Part shown: positions 56,131-64,000 of the stretch, piece by piece | Position numbering within the stretch: position 1 is the first letter of the stretch | Layout: each line of letters opens with the position of its first letter | Assembly (NCBI RefSeq): GCF_023617305.1 | Contig: NZ_CP081485.1 | Span: forward strand, 1,292,501 to 1,356,500 | Origin: Methanobrevibacter sp. TLL-48-HuF1 | GTDB lineage: Archaea; Methanobacteriota; Methanobacteria; Methanobacteriales; Methanobacteriaceae | Direction of reading: 5' to 3' | DNA length: 64,000 nucleotides | Made by a program: the position numbers and the translations under genes | The notes under the pieces: generated by a model | What the model saw: only the letters and a program-made list of their open reading frames with translations | What the model was told of the DNA's origin: nothing | Databases searched by the model: none

Positions 56131-56997
56131 ATGGTTCAATTAAACAAAAATGAATTTAATGAAAAAATATTTACAAGAATTAATAATTTAATTCATGATT
56201 ATAATTTAATAAATGAACATGAAATGATAGCTGTTGCATTGTCTGGAGGTAAAGACAGTGTTTTAACTTTATATGCTTTAAAAAATTATCAAAATTATTT
56301 GGATTTTGATTTAGTGGCTATTAGTGTTGATGAAGGTATTGAAGGATACCGTCAGCATGGTATTGATTCAGCTATTGATAATGCAGAAAAGTTAGATGTT
56401 GAATTAATTCAAAAATCATTTAAAACAGAAGAGGGATTTACACTGGATGATATTTACTCAGGATTTAAAAGTGCATGTATTCCCTGTGGCGTTTTTAGAA
56501 GAAATATTTTAAATAAAACTGCATATGAACTTGGGGCAGATAAAATAGCTACTGGTCATAATCTTGATGATGAAATTCAGTCTTTTTTAATGAGTTTTGC
56601 CCGTGGTGATTTAATTAAATTCTCAAAATTCGGCCCTCAACTTGATGTTATTCATCCAAAGTTGATTCCACGTATTAAACCATTGTGGAACACTCCTGAA
56701 AAAGAAGTTGGAACCTGGGCAATTTTAAATGATATTAATATTCATTTAGATGAATGTCCATATTCTCATTTATCTTTAAGAGCTAAAATTAAGGATTTTT
56801 TAAATAATAATGAGGATAAATATCCTGGAATAAAAAATAATATTATGGAATCCTTCCAGAAGATTTTAACCTTTGAAAGTGATATTCCATCTAATTTAAA
56901 TGAATGCAGGTTATGTGGTGAACCTACATCTTCTGATATTTGTAAGGCCTGTGAGCTAAAGAAATTAATTTCTGAGAATCACGAATGCCATATATAA
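56131..56997 (+). CDS. ncsA: tRNA 2-thiolation enzyme NcsA/TtuA-type, lacking the N-terminal zinc finger
   Basis: This ATP-pyrophosphatase adds sulfur to uridine 34 (or 54) of tRNA. The 288-residue product has the PP-loop MIAVALSGGKDSVLTLYALK, the iron-sulfur Cys pair in ACIPCGVFRR with a third in DECPYS, TGHNLDDEIQSF and a C-terminal zinc motif (CRLCG and CKAC). Archaeal relatives usually begin with a four-Cys zinc finger of about 20 residues; here the protein starts directly at the helix before the PP-loop, and an in-frame stop lies shortly upstream. Its end overlaps the converging antiporter gene by 33 bases. Confidence 0.85.
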   Translation: MVQLNKNEFNEKIFTRINNLIHDYNLINEHEMIAVALSGGKDSVLTLYALKNYQNYLDFDLVAISVDEGIEGYRQHGIDSAIDNAEKLDVELIQKSFKTEEGFTLDDIYSGFKSACIPCGVFRRNILNKTAYELGADKIATGHNLDDEIQSFLMSFARGDLIKFSKFGPQLDVIHPKLIPRIKPLWNTPEKEVGTWAILNDINIHLDECPYSHLSLRAKIKDFLNNNEDKYPGIKNNIMESFQKILTFESDIPSNLNECRLCGEPTSSDICKACELKKLISENHECHI

Positions 56998-57906
56998 TAT
57001 GAATAATCCTAATAAGATTATTCCTTCTTTTCTATCAAATTTGTTATGTGTTTTACCAAATATAAAACATAAAATTGTAACAAATATCATTAAACCTAAG
57101 TCTATAATCATATTTGAACTTACTGAAATTGGAGTTATGGCACTGCTTAAACCCAGTACAAATAAAATATTGAATATATTTGATCCGATCACATTTCCTA
57201 TAACCAGTTGGTTTTCATCTCTTTTTAGAGCTGTTAGGGAAGTTACAAGTTCCGGTAAAGATGTACCAATAGCTACAATTGTTAAACCAACTAATGTTTC
57301 ACTCATTCCACAGGCCATTGCAATATATGATGAGGAGTTTACAACAAGTTGTGCACCAAGAATAATTGCAACAAGACCTATAATTACATAAACAATACTT
57401 TTTGGAAGGCCAAATTTTGGTTTTTCAACAAAATCCGCTCCTTTTGATTTTTTAGATGTATATACTAAATGAGCAGTGTATCCAATTATAAGGAGCAGTA
57501 ATATAATTCCTTCAATTCTTGTTATATTCCAGCTAAGCAATATAAATCCGACAACAAGCAAAGTAACAATTAAAAGGAATGGGATGTCTTTGTCAAGTAC
57601 ATTTTCTCCAAGCTTTAACTCTTTAAGTAGGGCACAAATACCAATAATTCCTAAAATATTGAAGATATTACTTCCAACAATATTACTTACAGCTAGTGCA
57701 TTACTTCCTTGAATGGACGCAGATATGGATACTGCAGCTTCAGGAGCACTTGTACCAAAAGCTACAATAGTTAATCCTACTACAAGTGTCGGAATTTTTA
57801 GAATAGTAGCTATATTACTTGATCCGCTTACAAAAATGTCAGATCCTTTTATTAAAATTGCAAATCCGACAACAAGCAATATGATTTGTATTAATAATTC
57901 AATCAT
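56965..57906 (-). CDS. Calcium/sodium antiporter, CaCA family (YrbG-like)
   Basis: The 313-residue product has about ten helices and two inverted alpha-repeats with the family signatures GLTIVAFGTSAPEAAVSISA and NIVGSNIFNILGI, then GLTIVAIGTSLPELVTSLTA and NVIGSNIFNILFV. It should exchange Ca2+ (or another cation) for Na+. I take the ATG at 57906, with GATGTGG just upstream, over the ATG at 57915; either way it overlaps the end of the preceding gene, so the two are translationally coupled. Confidence 0.93.
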   Translation of the reverse strand: MIELLIQIILLVVGFAILIKGSDIFVSGSSNIATILKIPTLVVGLTIVAFGTSAPEAAVSISASIQGSNALAVSNIVGSNIFNILGIIGICALLKELKLGENVLDKDIPFLLIVTLLVVGFILLSWNITRIEGIILLLLIIGYTAHLVYTSKKSKGADFVEKPKFGLPKSIVYVIIGLVAIILGAQLVVNSSSYIAMACGMSETLVGLTIVAIGTSLPELVTSLTALKRDENQLVIGNVIGSNIFNILFVLGLSSAITPISVSSNMIIDLGLMIFVTILCFIFGKTHNKFDRKEGIILLGLFILYMAFVILRN

Positions 57907-59236
57907 TTTCCACATCTTCTGCTGTTTCTTCTTCTTGAGGACCTAAATCAGTTACAAGAATTTTATCAATTTGATGTCCGTCAATATCTATAATTTCAAA
58001 GCGGAATCTGTCCCATTCGTATACTTCATTTTCATTAGGAATTTTACCACTTAAACTTAAGATAAATCCTGCTATTGTAGTGTATTGATCTTCTTTTTCA
58101 TCAGGGAACTCTTTTTCATAATCAAAAAGTTCTTTAAATTTGTCAATTTGGAATCTTCCATCAATTAACCATGTACCATCTATTCTTTGAGTAGCCATCG
58201 GGTCATCAGTTTCATCAATACCTGGAATATCTCCAACAATTCCTTCAAGTAAATCGTTTAATGTTATCAAACCTTCAACACTACCAAATTCATCAACAGC
58301 AAGAGCCATATGGACATATTCTTTGTTTTCTTTAAATTCTTTTAACAATTCTAATGTTTCAAGATTTTCAGAAACAACTAAAGGTTTTTTAATAATTGAA
58401 TTGATATCAAATTTTTCTTCACTAAATAAAAGTGCCAAAATATCTTTTGCTTGAACAACACCGATGAAATCATCTAATTCTCCACTAGCTATTGGAAAAA
58501 TGGATCTTTTACTTTCCATGATTTTGATTTCATTTACTCTTTTGTCATCTTCCAGATTAACCCAGATAATTTCATTTCTAGGAGTCATTATGGATTCAAC
58601 TTTTTTATCATCCAATTTAAAGACTCTTTTAATGATATCTTCTTCTTCTTTTTCAATAGTTCCGTCTTCTCTTCCTTCTTCAATTAATAACTCGATTTCT
58701 TCTTCTGTAACTATTGATTCAGATGTACTTTTCATACCTACTGTCCATAAAACGAAATCAGTTGATTTAGCAAGAACTACACTAATTGGTCTACAGACTT
58801 TTGAAAGTATGGCCATACTTTTAGCTAATTTTAAAGAAACTTTTTCAGGGTTATTTAGAGCAATAACTTTTGGTACAATTTCTCCAATTACTAAAGTTAG
58901 ATAAGTTGTAACAATAACAACTACTAAAATACTTATTGTTCCACTATAGGGGATATATGGTCCAATTAATTGGGATAATGGTTCAGCTAAAGTAGCTCCA
59001 CCGTATGCACCAGTTAATATACCAATAAGTGTAATTCCTATTTGTACAGTAGATAAAAATTGATTTGGATCTTCTGCAAAGTCAATGATTATTTGGGCAC
59101 TTTTATGTCCTTCATTCAATAATTTTTCTAATTTTGCTTTCTTTGTCGAAACAACAGCTAATTCAGCCATTGATAAAATCCCGGTAAGGATAATTAAAAT
59201 TATTATTAATACTATTTCAAATATTACGTTAGCCAT
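57899..59236 (-). CDS. CNNM/CorC-type membrane protein (DUF21, CBS pair, CorC_HlyC domain)
   Basis: The 445-residue product has a DUF21 membrane domain with four helices (LSMAELAVVSTKKAKLEKLL), a cytoplasmic CBS pair starting RVFKLDDKKVESIMTPRNEI and containing FIGVVQAKDILALLF, and a C-terminal CorC_HlyC domain (MATQRIDGTWLIDGRFQIDK). Members are linked to Mg2+ or other divalent-cation export; the old name hemolysin is misleading. Overlap with the Ca/Na exchanger gene downstream suggests one cation-homeostasis transcript. Confidence 0.92.
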   Translation of the reverse strand: MANVIFEIVLIIILIILTGILSMAELAVVSTKKAKLEKLLNEGHKSAQIIIDFAEDPNQFLSTVQIGITLIGILTGAYGGATLAEPLSQLIGPYIPYSGTISILVVVIVTTYLTLVIGEIVPKVIALNNPEKVSLKLAKSMAILSKVCRPISVVLAKSTDFVLWTVGMKSTSESIVTEEEIELLIEEGREDGTIEKEEEDIIKRVFKLDDKKVESIMTPRNEIIWVNLEDDKRVNEIKIMESKRSIFPIASGELDDFIGVVQAKDILALLFSEEKFDINSIIKKPLVVSENLETLELLKEFKENKEYVHMALAVDEFGSVEGLITLNDLLEGIVGDIPGIDETDDPMATQRIDGTWLIDGRFQIDKFKELFDYEKEFPDEKEDQYTTIAGFILSLSGKIPNENEVYEWDRFRFEIIDIDGHQIDKILVTDLGPQEEETAEDVEND

Positions 59237-59266
59237 TTTTAAACAGACCTTTGTTAAAATTATAGA

Positions 59267-59479
59267 TTATAAATCACTGGCTCTTTGAAAGTCAGTGTTT
59301 CCATATATTTCATCCTGCATTTCCTGAACTGCTAATGAAGCTTCTTCACGAGTTTCTACTTTTTTAAATATTCTGCGCTGTTTTACTTTGAGGGTTTTTC
59401 CACAAACACACTTGCGGGTAGCTACCCCTTCTTTTGCATACAATACTCTTCCGCAGTCACATCGAAATATGAAATACAT
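59267..59479 (-). CDS. DUF1922 (MTH1184-type) small zinc-ribbon protein
   Basis: The 70-residue product has a zinc-ribbon pattern, FRCDCGRVLYAKEGVATRKC with CVCG following (CxC and CxC), and a charged helix afterwards. This is the MTH1184/DUF1922 type, a small protein of known fold but unknown function in Methanobacteriales. It lies 30 bases upstream of the CNNM-type gene on the same strand. Confidence 0.85.
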   Translation of the reverse strand: MYFIFRCDCGRVLYAKEGVATRKCVCGKTLKVKQRRIFKKVETREEASLAVQEMQDEIYGNTDFQRASDL

Positions 59480-59549
59480 AGTAATTAAATTCCATTAAAA
59501 TTTTTTATTTAATAATTATGTAAGTATACTTTATAAAAATTATTATTTT

Positions 59550-60719
59550 TTATCCGCCAAATATTTTCATAAATAATGGTATAAAGACTTGTGAAGGCAA
59601 TATAACAAGTGTAGCTAAACTGACTCCCAGATTAGTTCCAACTACAACAAGTAAAATTCTTACTATATTATTGTGCCATAAATCTTTTAAGCTTTCAACT
59701 TTAGTAAGATTGCCAATGTCTCTTTTTCTAACTTTCCTATATTTAGCTTCAACCAGTCCTGAAAACCATCCTGCTGCAAGTAATGGGTGAATAATAGTTA
59801 AAGGAGCCACTATTCCACCAACAACAGCGGACTGAATTTTTGATCCGGAAAGAATGGAACCGACAAATCCCATTATCATACTTATGACTATGAACTCATA
59901 AATGTTCCAGGTTATATTAATCCCGCTAATGTAGGCCAGAAAAAATATCACAATAAATAATATTGGAATTAAAGCTAAAATAACTTTAAACCATGGAATT
60001 CCTTTTTTTTCTTTAATAATTTCTAATTGACTTAAAGGAGGAATAGTTTCAGGATTGTCCAGATATCTGTTAATTCCTGGTTTATGTCCTGCACCTACAA
60101 CAGCTATCACATGGTCTTGAGGGATTCTTAAAAGATTTCCTGCAAGATAAGCATCTCTTTCCTGTACAAGAACTTCATATACTTTTGGAGATTCATCTTT
60201 AAAGAATTCCATTAACTCATCAAGATTATCAGGATTTTTTAGCTCTTCAATATCAATTTCATCTTCTTCATCATCTGAAAAAATTGAAGTAAGTAAACTA
60301 AATGCAAATTTGAATTTTTCTACAAATCCCATCTTATTAAGAGCTCTTTGTAATGTTGTATTTATTTCTCTGTCAATTAATGCTATTGGAATTTCCAAAT
60401 CTTGGGCAGCTTCAATAGCTCCAATCATTTCTGATCCGGGTTTTACATCAACATCTTCTCCGATTTTAGACTGGAAATATGAAAGAATTGTTGTAGCTAA
60501 AAATAGTCCGACTTTTTCTTCTTTAATAATTTTTGAAACAGAAATAGTGTCATCCTCTTTAATACCCATCATTTCATTTTTCAATCGAGTATATCTTCCT
60601 TTGTCTAATTCAATAGCTACTATTTCTGGATGTTGCTCATAAATTGCATTTTTAACTTCATCTACACTGTTTGCAGATACATGAGCAGTTCCTATTATGG
60701 TTAAACATTCTCTTTTCAA
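59550..60719 (-). CDS. TraB/PrgY-family membrane protein
   Basis: The 389-residue product has an N-terminal TraB/GumN-like domain: LTIIGTAHVSANSVDEVKNA, VAIELDKGRYTRLK and the second motif VIAVVGAGHKPGINRYL. Four or so membrane helices follow at about residues 245-389. The family includes bacterial pheromone-shutdown PrgY and is thought to be a membrane protease, but the archaeal role is unknown. The start is ambiguous: TTG at 60719 is better spaced from GATGTG than GTG at 60728. Confidence 0.83.
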   Translation of the reverse strand: MKRECLTIIGTAHVSANSVDEVKNAIYEQHPEIVAIELDKGRYTRLKNEMMGIKEDDTISVSKIIKEEKVGLFLATTILSYFQSKIGEDVDVKPGSEMIGAIEAAQDLEIPIALIDREINTTLQRALNKMGFVEKFKFAFSLLTSIFSDDEEDEIDIEELKNPDNLDELMEFFKDESPKVYEVLVQERDAYLAGNLLRIPQDHVIAVVGAGHKPGINRYLDNPETIPPLSQLEIIKEKKGIPWFKVILALIPILFIVIFFLAYISGINITWNIYEFIVISMIMGFVGSILSGSKIQSAVVGGIVAPLTIIHPLLAAGWFSGLVEAKYRKVRKRDIGNLTKVESLKDLWHNNIVRILLVVVGTNLGVSLATLVILPSQVFIPLFMKIFGG

Positions 60720-60778
60720 AAAAAACACATCTGTTAATATTAATGTTATAATATATATTTTACAATTTGTATATAAAT

Positions 60779-61471
60779 CTAATCTTTAATTAATTTTAAT
60801 ATATTGTTTTCATAGACTGCCACATTTTCACTTATATTTTTTAACACGCAGCAATCAATATCTTTTTTAGATTTAAGTCTTGTTAGTTTTTTCCCGGAAT
60901 TGCAAGTATAAAATCCTTCTTTCAGAGCATTATAATCTCTACTGGCCAGTATAGCTGCTTTTGCATAATCGCTTATTTCACAGTTATTATTTAGCTTATT
61001 ACAAATCCAGTAAAGAATTTCACCAGCTGCTAAAAAGTCTTCCAGAGCAAAATTTCCTTTATAGCCTGCCATCACAACATCAATTTCATTTTCAGCTATT
61101 TTCACGCTTTTATAAGCTGCTGCTTTTGCATTTACCATAGATCCTACAAGAACAGTTGATTCCATATCCTTGAGAATTCGGGTTCCATTGCTGGTAGTTA
61201 ATATAAGTGTTTCAATATCAGTCTTATAATTTTCAACATCTCTTGGCGAATTTCCAATATCAAAGCCTTCAACACGTTTTCCACTTCTTTCACCAGCTAT
61301 CACTCCATTAACTTCTTTTTTTAACTCAAATGCTTCTTCTGGTGTGAAACAGGGGATGATTTTATTGAAGTTATTCAAAGCAAGTGTAATTGTGGTACTT
61401 GCCCTAAGTGCATCGACCATTATTGATGTATCTTTTGTTTGTGTTTTTTCAAAGCTTAATGTAATTTTCAT
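60779..61471 (-). CDS. comB: 2-phosphosulfolactate phosphatase
   Basis: ComB removes phosphate from 2-phosphosulfolactate, the second step of coenzyme M synthesis from phosphoenolpyruvate. The 230-residue product has MVDALRASTTITLALNNF, GVIAGERSGKRVEGFDIGNS, LILTTSNGTRIL and VVMAGYKGNFALEDFLAAGE, the conserved segments of the family. The next step, by ComC, is also encoded in this window. It is divergent from the next gene. Confidence 0.93.
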   Translation of the reverse strand: MKITLSFEKTQTKDTSIMVDALRASTTITLALNNFNKIIPCFTPEEAFELKKEVNGVIAGERSGKRVEGFDIGNSPRDVENYKTDIETLILTTSNGTRILKDMESTVLVGSMVNAKAAAYKSVKIAENEIDVVMAGYKGNFALEDFLAAGEILYWICNKLNNNCEISDYAKAAILASRDYNALKEGFYTCNSGKKLTRLKSKKDIDCCVLKNISENVAVYENNILKLIKD

Positions 61472-61530
61472 GGTTCATATTTATAAAAATTAATTAATTT
61501 TAAATTTTACTTTTTATAATAATTATTAGT

Positions 61531-62046
61531 ATGAAAATTGTCACAACACCTATGTGTGAAGAGCTTGTAAAATTGGTTGGAATAAAAAATTACAATGTTA
61601 ATAAACACCCCACTAAGGATGATGGTAATCTGGCTATTTTATTGTCTGAAAGTAAGGTTGAAATAGACTCCATTCCAGTCAAAGTCAATTCATCAGCCCA
61701 AATTTTTGAAAGTATTAAAAAAATAGATTTTGACAGCCGGTTAACTGATGAGGAAATACTTTCATTTTTTGATGATTATCCGTTAGCTAAAAAATATCTT
61801 AATAATGATATCAAAAACAGCATTCACGTTAAAGTTTATTCTAACTTTTTAAAGGACACTGCTGAAAGTATGGGATTTGTTATTGATGATAAAAACTATG
61901 ATTATGTAATATATCCCGATTATTTGGCTAATGAAGTTCAAAATGAAACTAAACCATTAATTGAGATTTCTTCACACAGTTTTGTATCTAAAAATCCATT
62001 TGCAAGACTTGAAAAAAGATATGAAATTTTGGAAAAGTTAATATAG
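61531..62046 (+). CDS. Unrecognised protein upstream of mmp7
   Basis: I do not recognise the family of this 171-residue soluble protein. It starts MKIVTTPMCEELVKLVGIK, contains DGNLAILLSESKVEIDS, HVKVYSNFLKDTAESMGFVI and YDYVIYPDYLANEV, and ends with a polar helix. The alternating strands and helices look like a small alpha/beta fold. There is no Shine-Dalgarno sequence and the ATG may be leaderless. It lies 50 bases upstream of mmp7 on the same strand and opposite comB, so a methanogenesis-related role is possible. I considered methanogenesis marker 5 but the sequence does not fit what I recall of it. Confidence 0.7.
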   Translation: MKIVTTPMCEELVKLVGIKNYNVNKHPTKDDGNLAILLSESKVEIDSIPVKVNSSAQIFESIKKIDFDSRLTDEEILSFFDDYPLAKKYLNNDIKNSIHVKVYSNFLKDTAESMGFVIDDKNYDYVIYPDYLANEVQNETKPLIEISSHSFVSKNPFARLEKRYEILEKLI

Positions 62047-62096
62047 AAATAATGTAAAAAACTTACTTAATAAAATTATATGAGGGATTTTTTAGC

Positions 62097-63017
62097 ATGT
62101 ATGAAACATTAACATATACTGGTGGAGTTCATAAAAGTGAAGAAGTCAAGGAGCTTATTGAAGATTTAGGTGGTTTCATTCTTCAAGAAAACATTTTACA
62201 AATGGAATTGGTTTTAAATTTAGCTATTCCTTTGGAAGATGTGGATATTATTAAAAACAAGGCTAAAGAATTGTTGGCTAAGGTAACAGTAGCTCCAATG
62301 GCAGGTTCTGAAATAGCTATTGTATCTCCAACACTTGCAAGGCATCATTTGCCTCATGCAGCATGTGATATTTCTGAATATTTGCGTGAATTCGGTGCTA
62401 AAGACAATATGATTGGTCTGGCCAGAGGAGACGGAAAAGGAACTTCTGGAATTACTGAAGAAGAAAAAAGCTTAATTGAAGAACATGATGTGGCTGTTTT
62501 CGCATTAGGCAGTTTTAAAAATTGTATTCAAGAAAAATCCTTTTTATATGATGATATTAATGTTCCAGTTATTGTAACTGGTGCTCCTGAAATCCCAATT
62601 GAAGAACTTCCAGGTGCTGATGCATATGTTGGCGGACTTGGCAGGATTCCAAGAAGGCTTAAAAGAGGTCCTGATATAAGAGCTCTTAATGATTTAGTGG
62701 ATACTATTGAAATAATTTTAAATAATAAAAAAAGAGAAATGGCATTGGATCCACCACTTGTTCCTTCTATTGTAGTTAAAAATGCTATTGAAAATCAGGT
62801 TCCGGCTATTGAAGATGTTATATCTCCTGCACCGATTACTGTTCAACTTGACGGAGTTAGAGTAAAATTAAATTATGATAAATATCATGAATTAATTGAA
62901 AATGTAGTTATAGAAGGTAAAAAATTATCTGATTTGGCTGAAATTAAAAAATCTTTCATGTATGATTATATTTTAGTAAAAATCCATACTGAAAGTTCTA
63001 TTATTGATGATTCTTAA
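62097..63017 (+). CDS. mmp7: Methanogenesis marker protein 7
   Basis: The 306-residue product matches the methanogenesis marker 7 family: [77 protein letters not shown] and a charged C-terminus. It occurs throughout methanogens with methyl-coenzyme M reductase and has been linked to cofactor F430 or MCR maturation, but its reaction is not settled. GAGGG precedes the ATG. It converges on mmp10. Confidence 0.88.
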   Translation: MYETLTYTGGVHKSEEVKELIEDLGGFILQENILQMELVLNLAIPLEDVDIIKNKAKELLAKVTVAPMAGSEIAIVSPTLARHHLPHAACDISEYLREFGAKDNMIGLARGDGKGTSGITEEEKSLIEEHDVAVFALGSFKNCIQEKSFLYDDINVPVIVTGAPEIPIEELPGADAYVGGLGRIPRRLKRGPDIRALNDLVDTIEIILNNKKREMALDPPLVPSIVVKNAIENQVPAIEDVISPAPITVQLDGVRVKLNYDKYHELIENVVIEGKKLSDLAEIKKSFMYDYILVKIHTESSIIDDS

Positions 63018-63031
63018 ATCATCTGCTTTTT

Positions 63032-64000
63032 TTATATTTTCATTCCAAAGAAGTTAATAGCATCTACCAAATCATTAAATTGAGTTAATTCTTCTTCAAT
63101 AACATTTTCATCGGTTTTATCAAAACTAAGCTCTCCATCTATTGTTAAAGTATCTGGTCCACGCCCAACAATACGTTCTATACCGTCAGCACTTAAAATT
63201 CTCTCAGCATCTAATTGATGAACAAAAGCACGTCCTGGAATGATAACTGCCTGTTTTACTTCACTTAAATCAATCTGTTCCAAATCTTCTTTTGTAATTA
63301 AACAGGCTATCTCTTTTGGAACAGCTATTACATTTACATCCTCTGCATCTATTTTATCAAATATTTTACTTATGAATGGTGCAGCTATTTTAGATGTAAT
63401 TATGGTAGCTTCTCCAGTTACTTTTTTAATAAACTGTAAAAATATTTCATTTTCATCTTTAGCTATTGCAAATGGCCCTCCTGTTTCAGGATCACATAAT
63501 GGTGTTCCTGTTACTCTGAAGTTATATTCTTTATTGATTTCTTCGACTAAATGCCCAAATTCTTCAACAGGTTGCGATTCAATTCCTTTAAGAATAGGTT
63601 CGTTTCCTAAAATCAGTCCTTCATTAAATGTATTTGCAAATCGCATTAGGATAAATCCTTTAGCTCCCCATTCTTCTAAGGTATTGCATGTTTGTCTAAG
63701 TACATCACCATCATTAACTCCGGGAATTATTACTCCTGCTCCTGTTAAATCAACATTTTCACAAAAAATTTTACATGCTTTCAGAGCTTCTTCAGGTTTT
63801 TGATCTTTTACCCATTCTTTTCTGAGTTTGGGGTCTGTTGAAAAAACAGTAAATGTAACTTCATCAACACCGTTATTAATCAATCTGGAAGCTATTGCGC
63901 TGTCAGTAATGCCTTTTCCACATGTATATCCTAAGTGGGAATTAAGTGAAAACTGATTTAAATTAGCAGTTAAATTTTCAAGATAAGGATAGCAGCTAAC
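63032..64000 (-). CDS. mmp10: Methanogenesis marker protein 10, C-terminal part (MCR arginine methyltransferase)
   Basis: Mmp10 is a cobalamin-dependent radical-SAM enzyme that methylates an arginine of methyl-coenzyme M reductase. The minus-strand frame is open to the end of the window, so only the last 322 residues are present; the start and the radical-SAM Cys motif lie beyond 64000. Visible parts are YPYLENLTANLNQFSLNSHL, GAGVIIPGVNDGDVLRQTCN, LMRFANTFNEGLILGNEP and TGTPLCDPETGGPFAI. Internal TTG or ATG codons should not be taken as starts. It converges on mmp7, 14 bases away. Confidence 0.88.
   Translation of the reverse strand, partial: VSCYPYLENLTANLNQFSLNSHLGYTCGKGITDSAIASRLINNGVDEVTFTVFSTDPKLRKEWVKDQKPEEALKACKIFCENVDLTGAGVIIPGVNDGDVLRQTCNTLEEWGAKGFILMRFANTFNEGLILGNEPILKGIESQPVEEFGHLVEEINKEYNFRVTGTPLCDPETGGPFAIAKDENEIFLQFIKKVTGEATIITSKIAAPFISKIFDKIDAEDVNVIAVPKEIACLITKEDLEQIDLSEVKQAVIIPGRAFVHQLDAERILSADGIERIVGRGPDTLTIDGELSFDKTDENVIEEELTQFNDLVDAINFFGMKI

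Noticed and set aside
61531-62046. Methanogenesis marker protein 5
   Set aside because: The N-terminal sequence does not match what I recall of that family and the protein is longer; left unassigned.
63032-63883. Complete short gene starting at 63883
   Set aside because: The frame is open to the window end and the upstream residues match Mmp10, so this is the C-terminal part of a larger gene.

Overview
The window looks like a chromosomal stretch of a hydrogenotrophic, gut-type methanogenic archaeon of the order Methanobacteriales, most likely a Methanobrevibacter close to M. smithii. The evidence is the very AT-rich DNA, the methanogenesis genes (ftr, the complete 17-gene ehb hydrogenase operon, mmp7, mmp10), the cofactor genes (comB, comC for coenzyme M; cofG for F420; mptA for methanopterin), archaeal information-processing genes (FlpA, Nop5, aCPSF1, proteasome beta, Trm1, Taw2) and a family-B DNA polymerase that ends just after its YADTDG motif, the split form known in this order. 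The species assignment is inference. I see no rRNA, tRNA, IS element, prophage or CRISPR array.

Layout. 1-5.5 kb: end of a flippase-like membrane protein, ftr, a 430-base gap with a strong candidate structured RNA, nnr, sfsA, an Ig-like surface protein and a sirtuin. 5.6-17 kb: a Cys-rich DUF2193-type protein coupled to aquaporin, argG, two tandem DUF4012 membrane proteins sharing a gene-conversion tract, an SF1 helicase, an aspartoacylase-like protein, a surface protein with a sortase-like tail, then three membrane proteins (DUF457-like, a Gdx-type SMR exporter and an ACR3/BASS-type transporter). 17.4-27.3 kb: ehbA-ehbQ, a tightly packed operon whose Mrp-like ion-translocating subunits precede the polyferredoxin and [NiFe] subunits. 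27.3-34.1 kb: a solitary Cas4-like nuclease, a nucleotidyltransferase, DUF366-queD-queE, two four-CBS proteins and pheA. 34.1-44.1 kb: two membrane-anchored proteins, a split coaC/coaB pair with an apparent ATC start, flpA-nop5, a coiled-coil protein, pyrD-pyrK, an AI-2E-type transporter and polB1. 44.1-64 kb: comC, purM, aCPSF1, psmB, taw2, cofG, an unassigned small gene, mptA, an Lrp regulator, trm1, a DegT aminotransferase, an MTH1187-type protein, ncsA, a Ca/Na exchanger, a CNNM/CorC-type protein, a DUF1922 zinc ribbon, a TraB-type membrane protein, comB, an unrecognised gene, mmp7 and the 3' part of mmp10.

How it fits together. Ehb is known in relatives to use ion-gradient energy to make low-potential reduced ferredoxin for biosynthesis, and Ftr catalyses the second step of CO2 reduction to methane. 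ComB, ComC, MptA, CofG, Mmp7 and Mmp10 make or mature the cofactors and methyl-coenzyme M reductase of the same pathway. The backbone genes seem to follow an order I recall from Methanothermobacter. The DUF4012 pair, the surface proteins and the transporter cluster look like the accessory part.

Main points for a second look: (1) the three-hairpin RNA at about 1346-1570; (2) the in-frame split of coaBC, where a good Shine-Dalgarno sequence is followed by ATC instead of ATG; (3) a 309-base tract of about 99% identity inside the otherwise diverged DUF4012 pair; (4) two long unexplained inverted repeats, at 11076-11156 and 36702-36779.
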